This document shows, in pieces, positions 16,168 to 24,874 of a stretch of 64,000 nt of DNA. The stretch is from assembly GCF_016924645.1 (NCBI RefSeq), contig NZ_JAFFJV010000005.1, forward strand, positions 186,001-250,000, in the 5' to 3' direction. The DNA is from Rufibacter psychrotolerans. GTDB lineage: Bacteria > Bacteroidota > Bacteroidia > Cytophagales > Hymenobacteraceae. The notes under the pieces are model-generated. The model saw only the letters and a list, made by a program, of their open reading frames with translations, was not told the DNA's origin and made no database searches. The first letter of the stretch is position 1. Every line of letters starts with the position of its first letter. The translations under genes and the position numbers were made by a program.

Positions 16168-16460
16168 GCTCTGGTCTGTGGAATTGGGCAACTGACGGCA
16201 AGGGCGTTTCAGGGCTGATTTTCTGGAAAGTACGGCAAAACACATTGCCCTAGAACAATACCACTATTTGTTGTTGAAAAATCAATAACAGATAGTGGTA
16301 TTTGTTTTAATGTTTATGTAATTTAAAGTCACCATATGGAAAAGCGTTAAAGATGCTCCCGCAAAAGGCTTGCGTACCAAAAGGAGTAGTCTTTGGAGAG
16401 TAGACGTGCAATGCCGCCAGGCTTGCTGTGAGTGGTTGCAGTCATTGATTTTTGCTTGCA
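16168..16460. other. Intergenic spacer with weak palindromes
   Basis: Holds a weak GTTTTAGG-family palindrome at about 16206-16242 (gcgtttcagggctga ... cggcaaaacac) and an AT-rich dyad at about 16259-16302 (ccactatttgttgttgaaa ... gatagtggtatttg). No gene seen. Confidence 0.4.
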
Positions 16461-17654
16461 ATGAGAACGCTTTTCCTTGCTGTGGTGCTAGGCGCTATTT
16501 GCTTTAGTGCCGTTGCGCAAACCACGCTCACCCTGCCTCGCAAGACCCAGACCTATTTTATCCGTACGGATGTTTCTCCGCCCACGTGGATGCTGGGGGA
16601 AGTGCATACGCATACGTACAATGCCCAGGGGCAGGAGACAGAGCGCGTATCAACCTTTAACGGGCGCAACCGTGCCCGAACGGTCAAAACCTATTCCAAT
16701 TTTCAGTTACAGGAAACCACCCACCAGTTCTGGTCTATGGTTATGGAGGCCTGGATAGACGAAGCCAAAGCCCAGTACCAGTATGACCAGCAAGGCCGGG
16801 TAACCAGCCTTACAATGCTGCAAGACACGGGCACAGGAAATCCTGTCAATGACGCAAGGGAGCTCTTCTACTATACGGGTGACGCAGAAAAGCCCGAGAC
16901 AATACTCCGGCAGGATTGGAGAGGGGCTGCCGACGGCTGGGTGGACATTGAGCGGTCTACCAACTACGTGTGGTCTACTGATCCGGGCAACCCCGTGGGG
17001 TTTAGCCAATTTGACTTCCAGGAGTACAATGCCACTACCAACGCCTGGGTCAACGACCTGCGGGTAAGCGCAACGTATGACCCGGCTGCCCGCACGCTCA
17101 CGATTGCCGTTGACACGGCCACTTCCAGCACAACCTGGGTGAACTGGAGCCGCAACGTCACTACCTATGATGAGCAGATGCATGAAACCAGTCAGCTGAG
17201 CTATCAGTGGACCAATGGTGCCTGGGCCTTCATAAACGGGCTGCAGTACCAGTTAACCTACAATGCCAACCGTGTACTTGTGGAGAAAATAACCAGGCAG
17301 CAGAAAACGGAGGGAGCGCCCCTGGTAGATTTGTTCAGAGAGGTGTACTCAGAGTTCCAGACGTTTGTGGTGACAGGCGCAGGGGAGCAGCGGCCAGAGG
17401 CCTCGCTGGTTCTCTACCCCAATCCAACGGCAGACAACCTGGAAATCAGCCTGAGGCAGGTGGCGTTCAAAGAGGCGCAGGTGCAGGTAGTTACCCTGCA
17501 GGGGCAGTACGTGTATGAGGCCACGGTGAGCAGCCGGAGCATTACCGGCCAACCTCACGTGATCTCCCTCCAGCACTTGCCCGCAGGCACGTACATCCTG
17601 CACCTGAAACTGGACAGCAACCAGGAGATTTCGCGCCGGGTGGTAAAGCAGTAG
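16461..17654 (+). CDS. T9SS type A sorting domain-containing secreted protein (paralogue 1)
   Basis: 397 residues from the ATG at 16461 (an upstream in-frame ttg at 16452 is less likely). Signal peptide MRTLFLAVVLGAICFSAVAQ. The middle (about 35-310) is built of repeated Y/W-rich strands with HTYNAQGQETERV, YQYDQQGRVTSL and ATYDPAARTLTI, reminiscent of YD-type or DUF3836-like repeats. The C-terminal ~80 residues form a type A T9SS sorting domain: SLVLYPNPTADNLEISL, VVTLQGQYVYEATV, LPAGTYILHL, ending SRRVVKQ. The protein should be exported by Sec, moved through the T9SS and attached to the cell surface or released. The next gene is a close paralogue in tandem. Confidence 0.88.
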   Translation: MRTLFLAVVLGAICFSAVAQTTLTLPRKTQTYFIRTDVSPPTWMLGEVHTHTYNAQGQETERVSTFNGRNRARTVKTYSNFQLQETTHQFWSMVMEAWIDEAKAQYQYDQQGRVTSLTMLQDTGTGNPVNDARELFYYTGDAEKPETILRQDWRGAADGWVDIERSTNYVWSTDPGNPVGFSQFDFQEYNATTNAWVNDLRVSATYDPAARTLTIAVDTATSSTTWVNWSRNVTTYDEQMHETSQLSYQWTNGAWAFINGLQYQLTYNANRVLVEKITRQQKTEGAPLVDLFREVYSEFQTFVVTGAGEQRPEASLVLYPNPTADNLEISLRQVAFKEAQVQVVTLQGQYVYEATVSSRSITGQPHVISLQHLPAGTYILHLKLDSNQEISRRVVKQ

Positions 17655-17710
17655 TTGAGCCTGCTGCCAAAGGCCCCCGCGTAACCCGTGGAACAACCCG
17701 CTAAAGGTGG

Positions 17711-17746
17711 GTTTTAGGGCAGATTCTGCAAAAACAGGCCTAAAAC
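17711..17746 (+). terminator. GTTTTAGG-family palindrome, terminator-like
   Basis: gttttagg / cctaaaac around an 18-base centre, followed by tcatttttg, 57 bases after the stop of the first T9SS protein gene. The rest of the 17655-18012 spacer holds no gene. Confidence 0.6.
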
Positions 17747-18012
17747 TCATTTTTGTGCAGAAAGAAAGGGGGTTGCCAAGAGGAACCTGCAGCGGGTGCG
17801 GGAGGAGCTGGCGGGGCTCCGGAACAAAAAGTAAGGGAGGGCATGGGGGTAAAGGCAAGAGCGGCTGTCAGAAGGTAACAGGTTGCCCTAAAGAGGTTTA
17901 GGAAGAAAGAGGCGGGGGACAGTGAGGCGTTTTGAAAAGGGCAGACAACGTAAGAGTTCAGCTAACCTTGGTTTTTGTCTAATTCTATACTACATCATCC
18001 AATCCCATTCCT

Positions 18013-19191
18013 ATGAAAACACTCTACATCTTTGTCTTGCTAGGTGCCCTGTGCCTGAGCGCCTTCGCGCAAACCACCGTTACCGTGCCCCGTCAGTCCA
18101 AGCACTTTCTCTGGGATGAAGGCAATTGGGAATACGCCAGTGATCAGTTCTATACCTATACTTCCAGGGCGCAGGTGCAGGAGAGTATCATGAAGGTGGG
18201 CACCATCAACCAGTCCAGAACGGTGAACACCTATGAGAACAACAGGCTGAAGGAAACCACCGCCCAGTCCTGGTCCATCCTCAACAACGCTTGGGAAGAT
18301 GTTACCAAATTAATGTACGAGTATGACGCCAGGGGCAGAACCATGACCATCACCATACAGACCAAGTTCGGCCTTGATCCCCTCAAGAACTCCATCCGGT
18401 CGGTGTACACTTACAACGGGAATGACGCCAACCCCACTACCGTGCTGCACCAGAGCTGGGATGAGGCGGGCAACGCCTGGGAAAACTCTTCCAGAGACAC
18501 CAACCTCATGTGGTCTACCGACGGCGCCAACCCCTACGGCCTCATCACCGCCGAAACCCAGGACTACAACAGCAGCACCAACACCTGGGTGAGCACAGAG
18601 AGGGTGAACACGTCTTACAACACCACTACCCGCAAGCTCACCATTACCACCGAGGTGCACACAGGCACCAACTGGGAGAACGATACCCGGGAGATACTGA
18701 CGTATGACGCCAAGAGGAACATTGTGAGCATGCTGGACCAGGAGTGGCAGAACAATGCCTGGGCCTTTGATGGCGAAACGCAGATAGACTACATCTACAA
18801 TGCCAATGATGTGCTCACTGAGCGGATCACCAAAACCAAAGACGAGGAGACCGGCCCGTTTGAGAACGCCTTCAGAGATGTGTACAGTGATTTCCAGATC
18901 TTCAACATCATGAAGTCGCCTGAGCAGCTGCCCCAGTCGTCGCTGGCCGTGTTCCCCAACCCCACCGCCCAGGACCTGAACATCACCCTCAAGAGCGTAG
19001 AGTTCAGGGAGGCGCAGGTAGAGCTGGTGAACGCGCAGGGAACCAAAGTGTACGAGGCCGCCATCTCGCACCGGTCCCTGGCTGCTGGCGCGCACGTAAT
19101 CCCAACGGAGCACCTGGCGGCAGGCATGTACATCCTGCACATCAGAACAGACAACAACAAAGAGATTGCCCGCCGGGTGGTGAAGCACTAG
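18013..19191 (+). CDS. T9SS type A sorting domain-containing secreted protein (paralogue 2)
   Basis: 392 residues. Signal peptide MKTLYIFVLLGALCLSAFAQ, then TTVTVPRQSKHFLW, almost the same mature start as paralogue 1 (TTLTLPRKTQTYFI). The same ordered landmarks recur: NTYENNRLKETTAQSW, YEYDARGRTMTI, NLMWSTDGANPYG, TSYNTTTRKLTITTE, FRDVYSDFQIF. It ends in a type A sorting domain (SLAVFPNPTAQDLNITL, VNAQGTKVYEAAI, LAAGMYILHI, IARRVVKH). The two genes probably arose by tandem duplication. Function unknown, likely cell-surface or secreted. Strong terminator at 19218-19258. Confidence 0.88.
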   Translation: MKTLYIFVLLGALCLSAFAQTTVTVPRQSKHFLWDEGNWEYASDQFYTYTSRAQVQESIMKVGTINQSRTVNTYENNRLKETTAQSWSILNNAWEDVTKLMYEYDARGRTMTITIQTKFGLDPLKNSIRSVYTYNGNDANPTTVLHQSWDEAGNAWENSSRDTNLMWSTDGANPYGLITAETQDYNSSTNTWVSTERVNTSYNTTTRKLTITTEVHTGTNWENDTREILTYDAKRNIVSMLDQEWQNNAWAFDGETQIDYIYNANDVLTERITKTKDEETGPFENAFRDVYSDFQIFNIMKSPEQLPQSSLAVFPNPTAQDLNITLKSVEFREAQVELVNAQGTKVYEAAISHRSLAAGAHVIPTEHLAAGMYILHIRTDNNKEIARRVVKH

Positions 19192-19217
19192 GCAGCAGCT
19201 CAGCTCCTTGAAGCCAA

Positions 19218-19258
19218 GGGGCGCCCGGGAGGTGTCATCTCCCGGGCGCCCCTTTTTT
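19218..19258 (+). terminator. Intrinsic terminator
   Basis: ggggcgcccgggag / ctcccgggcgcccc, a 14-bp GC-only stem with a 7-base loop and T6. It lies between convergent genes and serves the T9SS protein gene at 18013. Confidence 0.92.
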
Positions 19259-19266
19259 GCGGGGTA

Positions 19267-20106
19267 CTAGCGGGCGGCCTGCGTTCTGGTGGTAAGCTTT
19301 CGCTTCTGCTGCGACACCTTCCGGAAGACGCGGTCAGACAGGCAGTATTCATGGCCTTCCACCAGCAGGTGCATGGTAAGGTTCTCAATGGCGATGGGCT
19401 CGCCTTCGTCCACCTCCTCCAGGTTGGAGTACCGCACGTGCGAGCCGTCCATGATGGTGACCACCCCAGCCCCGAACACCTCTATGTGGTTGCCCCCTTT
19501 GATGATGATGCCCGTTTCCTCACCCAGGCCCACGCCCACAAACTGCGGGCGCTTGGTCACCGCATGGGCCAGGCGGCCAAAGCGGCCCCGCTCGGTAAAA
19601 TGGGTGTCAATGAACACGTTCTGGATGAACGAGAGCCCCTCAGTGGTCTTTACCTCGCCCTTCACCAGGGAGTAATACCCGTAGCCCTCATAGATCATGC
19701 GGTTAGACATGGCCGCCGCCCCGGCGCTGGTGCCCGAGATGGTGATCTCTTCCTCCATAAACCGGGTCTGCATGAGTTGGTGGAGCTTGGTGCCGCCCAG
19801 GAATTCCTTTAGCCGTAGCTGGTTGCCGCCCGTGAAGAAAATCACCTGGGCCTGCTCAATGCGGGAGATGTTCTCGGGCCGGTCTGCTTCATTGTCTTCG
19901 TCAATGTGCATGAACCGCACGCTGCTGCAGCCCAGCTCCTCAAAGGCTTCTTTGTAGGCCTGCCCAGACTCCATGGGCTCCAGCGTGGCCGTGGTAATGA
20001 CCTCTATGTTAGAGTGCACGCTGCAGATCTCAGACCTGATCAGGTTGATTAAGACGTCATCATCGCCGCCGCCCAGGGCTATAAGGGTTCCTTTAGGGGT
20101 TTGCAT
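19267..20106 (-). CDS. Cyanophycinase-like serine peptidase (peptidase S51 family)
   Basis: 279 residues from the ATG at 20104-20106 (MQTPKGTLIALGGG, the typical start); an ATG at 20146-20148 would add 14 residues. Family landmarks: GGDDDVLINLIRSE, VIFFTGGNQLRLKEFL, ISGTSAGAAAMSNRMI with the nucleophilic Ser in the G-T-S-A-G elbow, DTHFTERGRFGRLAHAV, and GVGLGEETGIIIKG. Cyanophycinases hydrolyse cyanophycin (multi-L-arginyl-poly-Asp) or beta-aspartyl dipeptides. No cyanophycin synthetase is visible nearby, so the enzyme may feed on imported polymer or act on isoaspartyl peptides. Single gene, convergent with 18013. Confidence 0.88.
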   Translation of the reverse strand: MQTPKGTLIALGGGDDDVLINLIRSEICSVHSNIEVITTATLEPMESGQAYKEAFEELGCSSVRFMHIDEDNEADRPENISRIEQAQVIFFTGGNQLRLKEFLGGTKLHQLMQTRFMEEEITISGTSAGAAAMSNRMIYEGYGYYSLVKGEVKTTEGLSFIQNVFIDTHFTERGRFGRLAHAVTKRPQFVGVGLGEETGIIIKGGNHIEVFGAGVVTIMDGSHVRYSNLEEVDEGEPIAIENLTMHLLVEGHEYCLSDRVFRKVSQQKRKLTTRTQAAR

Positions 20107-20280
20107 GGTAATCTGGGTTAGGGTAAACGGTGCAAAGGGTTCTCTCATCCCCTACGCGAGAATGCCGCCCAGGGGTGGTGCTGCCGGAGATAGTTTCTAA
20201 AATAGCGCAGAAATCGCTCGCGTCAAAGGCCGGGCACGGGCCTCAACGATATATGGGCGCCATACGTATTTTCTGTTGAT

Positions 20281-21630
20281 ATGAAGATTGAGCAATTTGA
20301 AGACAAAGGACTCGCCCAGTTCTCCTACATTGTCATGAGCGAAGCCGAGATAGCCGTCATTGACCCGGCGCGTGACCCCAGGCCGTACGAGGAGTATGCC
20401 ATGCTGCACGACGCCAAAATTGTGGCCATCATAGAGACGCATCCGCACGCCGACTTTGTGAGCGGGCACCTGGAGCTGTCTGAGGCCCGGCAGGCGCCCA
20501 TTTACGTGAGCAAACGGGCCGGGGCCACCTACAAGCACCAGCCCTTTGACGAGGGCGACCACCTGAAGATTGGCCAGGTAACCCTGGAGGCCCTCAACAC
20601 GCCCGGCCATTCGCCAGACAGTATCTCCATTTTGCTGCGCGACCCCAGCGGCAGGGAACACGCCGTTTTCACCGGCGACACGCTCTTTGTGGGCGACGTG
20701 GGCCGGCCAGACCTGCGCGAAAACGTGGGCAACGAAACCGCCGCGCGCGAAGAACTGGCCCGCCAGATGTACCATTCTACCCGCCAGAAACTCATGCAGT
20801 TGCCAGACCACGTGCTGGTGTACCCGGCGCACGGGGCCGGTAGCCTCTGCGGCAAATCCATGAGCCAGGCCAAGTCCAGCACCATTGGCGCCGAGAAAGC
20901 CTCTAACCCCGCCCTGCAGCCCATGACGGAAGAGGAGTTTGTAGCATTTATCACCGCCGACCTGCCCTTTGTGCCCAAGTACTTTGCCTATGACGTGCGC
21001 CTGAACCAGAAAGGGGCGCCCAACTTTCTCACGTCCATCAAGCAGGTGCCCATCATCGCATCAGACCATGACCTGGACGAGGAAAGCCTCATCATTGACA
21101 CCCGGCCGCAGGACCAATTCAAGCAGGGGCATCTGCCCGGCGCCATCAACCTCCAGGACGGGCCCAAGTTTGAAACCTGGCTGGGCTCCATTGTGTGGCC
21201 AGATGAAACCTTCTACCTCATTGGCGAAGACGAGGAAAAACTGCGCGACCTGGTGTGCCGGGCCTCCCGGATTGGCTACGAGCCCCTGATTGTGGGCGCC
21301 ATGCCCGTGCCGCCCACCGGGTCAGAGCAGCTGCCCCTGCTGGACCTGGACCACTTCAGGGCCCACCCAGAGCAGTACACCATCATAGACGTGCGCAACG
21401 AGAGCGAGGTGCGGGAAAAACCGGTGTTCAAAGGTGCCCTGTCGGTGCCGCTGCCGGAGCTGCGGGAGCGCCTGCCCGAGATCCCCACGGAGAAGCCCCT
21501 GGTGCTGCACTGCGCGGGCGGTTACCGGTCGGCGGTGGCGGCCAGTATTGTGGCCCAGTTTGTCACAGGCGTGCCGGTCTATGACCTGGGCGACGCCATT
21601 TCTGAGTTCAACGGCTCCCGGAAAGCGTAA
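20281..21630 (+). CDS. MBL-fold metallohydrolase with two rhodanese domains (persulfide dioxygenase-like)
   Basis: 449 residues. The N-terminal metallo-beta-lactamase domain (about 1-245) has ETHPHADFVSGHLEL (HxHxD and a further His), NTPGHSPDSISILL, FTGDTLFVGDVGRPDL and YPAHGAGSLCGKS, the iron/zinc ligand set of ETHE1-type persulfide dioxygenases. The first rhodanese domain (about 265-345; LIIDTRPQDQFKQGHLPGA) has LIGEDEEKL where the active-site cysteine loop should be, so it is probably catalytically dead. The second (about 365-449; YTIIDVRNESEVREK) keeps the loop VLHCAGGYRSAVAA. The likely role is sulfane-sulfur or persulfide detoxification in the cytoplasm. Single gene; a palindrome follows at 21661-21697. 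Confidence 0.9.
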   Translation: MKIEQFEDKGLAQFSYIVMSEAEIAVIDPARDPRPYEEYAMLHDAKIVAIIETHPHADFVSGHLELSEARQAPIYVSKRAGATYKHQPFDEGDHLKIGQVTLEALNTPGHSPDSISILLRDPSGREHAVFTGDTLFVGDVGRPDLRENVGNETAAREELARQMYHSTRQKLMQLPDHVLVYPAHGAGSLCGKSMSQAKSSTIGAEKASNPALQPMTEEEFVAFITADLPFVPKYFAYDVRLNQKGAPNFLTSIKQVPIIASDHDLDEESLIIDTRPQDQFKQGHLPGAINLQDGPKFETWLGSIVWPDETFYLIGEDEEKLRDLVCRASRIGYEPLIVGAMPVPPTGSEQLPLLDLDHFRAHPEQYTIIDVRNESEVREKPVFKGALSVPLPELRERLPEIPTEKPLVLHCAGGYRSAVAASIVAQFVTGVPVYDLGDAISEFNGSRKA

Positions 21631-21660
21631 GAGAGGCGGCATTGATACCGGTCGGCGATG

Positions 21661-21697
21661 GGTTTTAGGGGTGTTTTTTAGAAAACGGCCCCAAACC
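21661..21697 (+). repeat. GTTTTAGG-family palindrome after the MBL gene
   Basis: ggttttagggg pairs with ccccaaacc around gttttttagaaaac. Terminator-like position 30 bases after the stop. Confidence 0.5.
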
Positions 21698-21802
21698 GGA
21701 GTGCTGGCGTTTGGGGCTGTTTGGGCCGGCCCTTTGGGGTAAATGCTATGCCAGCACAGGGGCACCCGGTGCCGCCGGCTGGGCCGGTTTAGGCGCAAAG
21801 CC

Positions 21803-21833
21803 TTGGCCGCTTGGGCTAAAAGTCCTAACTTCG
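21803..21833 (+). promoter_or_regulatory. Bacteroidota-type promoter of the DUF481 gene
   Basis: ttg at 21803-21805, a 20-base spacer, then taacttcg at 21826-21833. Same spacing as the polA promoter. It gives a leader of about 85 bases. Confidence 0.5.
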
Positions 21834-21925
21834 GGTAATACAGGTGCAAAGGGCGTTTACCGCTGGCATCTCAACGTTCACCCTGAAGAAGGACCTGAAC
21901 CCTTAGGGGCCGGTCTGTTTTGCGT

Positions 21926-22729
21926 ATGTTTTTGCTATTCCGTCGTTCTCTTTTCTGTCTCTTCCTGCTTATTTCCTTATCGGCCCCGGCGCAAATCCTG
22001 AACGTGGAGAAATCCAGGGTAGAGCGCGACTCCTCTCATTACTTCACCGGCAAGGCTGGCCTGAACCTGAACCTGTTTAACCGGGCCGTGGGCAAGGAGG
22101 GCAAAACCGACCACTACATTGGCCTGACGGGGAGCGGCAACATTGGCTATGTCTCTGAGCACAACACCTACCTGCTGCTGGCTTCCTACAATTACGTGCG
22201 ACTGAAGGGCGAAACCCAGGTAGAGACCGGGTACGTGCACGGCCGGGTAACTTTCAGGCGGAAGGAACGGCTGTCCTATGAGACCTACGCCCAGGGCCAG
22301 TACGACTACAACCGGGGGCTGGAGTTCAGGGCCTTGGTGGGCGCAGGCATCCGGTACACGGTGGTGCAGAAGGCGAACATCAGGTTTAACCTGGGTACCG
22401 GCGTCATGTACGAGCACGAGCGCTGGCGCAACCAGGAAGAAGACCGCTACATTAAGAAAGACATTCCCAAGCTGTCTAACTACGCCAGCATCCGGCTGCC
22501 CCTGAACCCGTACCTGGAGCTGAGCACCATCCATTACTACCAGGTGGGCTATGACCAACCGGCGGAAATGGCCCGGCACCGCTTCAGCGGCGATATCTCC
22601 ATTGTCACCAAGATCAACAACCGGTTTCAGCTGATCACCAACTTCTCGCACACCTATGAGAACCGGCCCATTGTGCCCATCCCCAACTACCTGTACAGCC
22701 TCACCAACGGCATTCAGGTGAGTTTCTAA
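21926..22729 (+). CDS. DUF481-type outer-membrane beta-barrel protein
   Basis: 267 residues from the ATG at 21926. The signal peptide is MFLLFRRSLFCLFLLISLSAPAQ. The mature part is a series of alternating beta strands (GKAGLNLNLFNRAVG, TYLLLASYNYVRLKGE, GYVHGRVTFRRKERL, YETYAQGQYDYNRGLEFRAL, GAGIRYTVV, NLGTGVMYEHERW) and ends NGIQVSF with a terminal Phe, as expected for an outer-membrane barrel. The YEtYaQgqYd...RaLvGaGiRy segment fits DUF481 / putative salt-induced outer membrane proteins. Function unknown. Single gene with the promoter at 21803-21833. Confidence 0.8.
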   Translation: MFLLFRRSLFCLFLLISLSAPAQILNVEKSRVERDSSHYFTGKAGLNLNLFNRAVGKEGKTDHYIGLTGSGNIGYVSEHNTYLLLASYNYVRLKGETQVETGYVHGRVTFRRKERLSYETYAQGQYDYNRGLEFRALVGAGIRYTVVQKANIRFNLGTGVMYEHERWRNQEEDRYIKKDIPKLSNYASIRLPLNPYLELSTIHYYQVGYDQPAEMARHRFSGDISIVTKINNRFQLITNFSHTYENRPIVPIPNYLYSLTNGIQVSF

Positions 22730-23091
22730 GCGACGTACACGCAGATTGAGGCTGCGTTCAGGTTATCAATGAGAATACCAACACTGGCGACCGGGCGACC
22801 GGTGATGACGCTGGCCGCCGGCGATGGGGCATTGAAAAGCGCATCATTATCGGCAGAGGAGGAGCTTCAAAGTTCCGGCCATCCATGGCAGCCTTTGAAC
22901 GCAGCGGAGCGGATGGGAGCCTCTGATAGGCAAAGAAAGGCGCTTTGGGTAGCTGTCCGTAAAGGAGACGTTGCTTTAGAAATACAGCGGCGGTGCCACG
23001 CATAAGGTCTTTTCGCTGCTGCTATGTGCTTGCGGTAGGAGGCTCTCCAGTTGTTTTGGGGCTCTTTTTCAGGAAAGGGCGGTAAAACAGC
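22730..23091. other. Gene-free spacer between convergent genes
   Basis: Lies between the DUF481 gene and the leftward release-factor gene. Two overlapping short open frames occur on opposite strands, but neither has a recognisable protein pattern. A weak GTTTTAGG-like palindrome lies near 23055-23090. Nothing else seen. Confidence 0.4.
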
Positions 23092-23496
23092 TTACTCCAT
23101 CCGGCCCCTGAACCCGCGGTTGGCTTTCTTCTGGCTTTGCTTCTGTTTGCTCAGGAGCCGCTTCTGCACGGCGGCTTTGGAGGGACGGGTGCGTTTGCGC
23201 GGCTTGGATCGGTGCAGGGCCTGTTCCAGCACCTCGTACAGCTTCTGCACCACCAGTTCCTTGTTAGCCAGCTGGCTGCGGTCTTCCTGGCTGGCCAGGT
23301 GCAGGAAACCCTCTTTGTTGAGTCTGGGGCCCAGTTTCTCCAGGAGCAGCTCTTTCTGTTCGGGGCTGAGCAAGGCGGAGCCTTCAATGGAGAACCAAAC
23401 CTCTACCCGGCTGGCCACCTTGTTCACATTCTGCCCGCCCGGGCCACTGCTGCGCGAGGTTTGAAACGTCAATTCTGGGGTTAAATCTGGTAGCAT
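23092..23496 (-). CDS. arfB: ArfB-like peptidyl-tRNA hydrolase / class I release-factor-like protein
   Basis: 134 residues from the ATG at 23494-23496; an upstream ATG would add 27 residues that do not fit the family. ELTFQTSRSSGPGGQNVNKV carries the catalytic GGQ loop near residues 18-22, with N-V-N-K-V-A-S-R-V as in ArfB/YaeJ. The domain-3 fold is followed by a basic tail (SKPRKRTRPSKAAVQKRL, SKQKQSQKKANRGFRGR) that in ArfB enters the empty mRNA channel of stalled ribosomes. It should release peptides from non-stop ribosomes without a codon-recognition domain. Length is typical (about 135-140). Single gene. Confidence 0.95.
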   Translation of the reverse strand: MLPDLTPELTFQTSRSSGPGGQNVNKVASRVEVWFSIEGSALLSPEQKELLLEKLGPRLNKEGFLHLASQEDRSQLANKELVVQKLYEVLEQALHRSKPRKRTRPSKAAVQKRLLSKQKQSQKKANRGFRGRME

Positions 23497-23878
23497 AGAG
23501 TAAGAGTACGGGCCCTCCCCAAAGAAGATGGTCCTCCTTGCAAAGAAACCGCAGGGAGCTTGGCCTACCTGGCGCATGATTAGCCTTGGTCTCTGTGTGC
23601 CCGACCGCCTGGCAACTACTGTTCACTTCTGGACAATCCTGGTTCAGGGGCGGACACTCTTTTAGAGGAGGTTATGTGCAAACACCTGTATATCAACAAT
23701 TTAAATAATGGCACGACATTGGGAAAGAAACTAACCAGAACAGGCAACCAAAGAAGCAGGGTCTGCATCTTTTAATTGAAGCGGTTGCACAGGAGCCCAG
23801 ACCAGCAGCAGTTTTTGCTGGAGCATGCAACCAATCAGAAAAGCAAGTGTCTATCCATCAACGTTACTACCTAAAGCC
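23497..23878. other. Divergent intergenic region
   Basis: 382 bases between the leftward arfB-like gene and a small rightward frame. An AT-rich patch lies at about 23680-23710 (atcaacaatttaaataatgg). No clear promoter consensus, repeat or gene was seen. Confidence 0.4.
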
Positions 23879-24076
23879 ATGAAAGTAATTGTCCTCTTAT
23901 TCGCCATGTGTATTGGATCTGGCCTGGCCTTGAAAGACGCCCTGAGCGGGCTCAACTACAAGCAGGAAGTGATCTACATTAACCAGACAGGCAAGCGCAT
24001 GCCGGCCCCCACCGCTGAAGCCAACGCTACGGCCTGTAGTTTCGGCACGGCCGGCAAGGTGACCTTCAGCGCCTAG
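23879..24076 (+). CDS. Small secreted protein, function unknown
   Basis: 65 residues. MKVIVLLFAMCIGSGLALKDAL looks like a short signal peptide; the rest (NYKQEVIYINQTGKRMPAP, TAEANATACSFGTAGKVTFSA) has no recognised motif and one cysteine. An in-frame ATG at 23825 would put 18 residues in front and bury the signal, so the start at 23879 is preferred. Codon use is similar to neighbours. It could be a real small exported peptide or a chance frame. No family recognised. Confidence 0.4.
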   Translation: MKVIVLLFAMCIGSGLALKDALSGLNYKQEVIYINQTGKRMPAPTAEANATACSFGTAGKVTFSA

Positions 24077-24140
24077 TCGCCACCACGCCGCTCTGCCGTT
24101 TTGGGGGTGATTTTGCCAAACAAGCCCCAGAACAGCCGCG

Positions 24141-24686
24141 CTAAAACCAGGAAGAAGCCTTCTTCTTTTTATCCTTGTCTTTGCCCTTGTTCTTGGGGGT
24201 GAAGATGCTCTTGATGATTTGCCCCGGGGTGGGCGGTTTCTCCCGCACCAGCACGTACCTGATGGAGAAAGCCCCACCCATGTTGAACCACTCCTCGTGT
24301 TTGAGGTGGATGGCAGGCTTCAGGTCCGCCGAGAGCAGGAACGGGAGTCCGTTCACCTTGTACTCTATCCCCCCGATGACGTCAAACCCGTAAATGGCGC
24401 CATAGTCTTTGAGGCGGCCGCCGTGCAGGCCCCCGCCCATGTAGTAATTGAACCGCTGGCCTAACATAGGGAAATGCTGCTCTGCCAACACCGTGGCCGT
24501 AATTTGCCGGGGAGCAGCCGTCACTATCCCTTCCAGCGTGGTGCGGTCCAGGATCTTTTGCTGAACGGTAAGCCCAAATTCGTCATTGCCAATCCGGAGG
24601 CCGGCGGCGGTTTTATAGCGTTGCGCCACGGCTGGCAGACAGCTCAGGAAACTAAGCCCCAACCCTAGCAGGAAAACTTTCTTCAT
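24141..24686 (-). CDS. Small outer-membrane/periplasmic beta-strand protein, hypothetical
   Basis: 181 residues from the ATG at 24684-24686 (an upstream ATG would add 24 residues without export character). Signal peptide MKKVFLLGLGLSFLSCLPAVAQ. The mature part has barrel-like strands: TAAGLRIGNDEFGLTVQQ, GIVTAAPRQITATVLAEQH, RFNYYMGGGLHGGRL, GFDVIGGIEYKVNGLPFLLS, MGGAFSIRYVL. The last 25 residues are Lys/Asp-rich (NKGKDKDKKKKASSWF), an odd tail that nevertheless ends in Phe. The pattern recalls small OmpW/DUF-type barrel proteins of Bacteroidota. Function unknown. Confidence 0.75.
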   Translation of the reverse strand: MKKVFLLGLGLSFLSCLPAVAQRYKTAAGLRIGNDEFGLTVQQKILDRTTLEGIVTAAPRQITATVLAEQHFPMLGQRFNYYMGGGLHGGRLKDYGAIYGFDVIGGIEYKVNGLPFLLSADLKPAIHLKHEEWFNMGGAFSIRYVLVREKPPTPGQIIKSIFTPKNKGKDKDKKKKASSWF

Positions 24687-24874
24687 GCGGTAAAGTACGG
24701 AAGAGATTGCCAAACAGCCGTGCCCAAAGCAGGGGCTGTCTGCCTCCTGAACGGCCAACGCCCCCAGATTCGTTTACCCCACCGCTTTATTAATTAGCAG
24801 GCATGGTGCCAGGTGTAAACCAACCCTATGGGAATCAGACATATAAGAGCGTAGGGGCTGTTGCGGGTATTAAC

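Noticed and set aside
22758..23005. Two overlapping short frames between the DUF481 and arfB genes
   Set aside because: They occupy the same bases on both strands, lack signal or domain patterns and have no promoter match.
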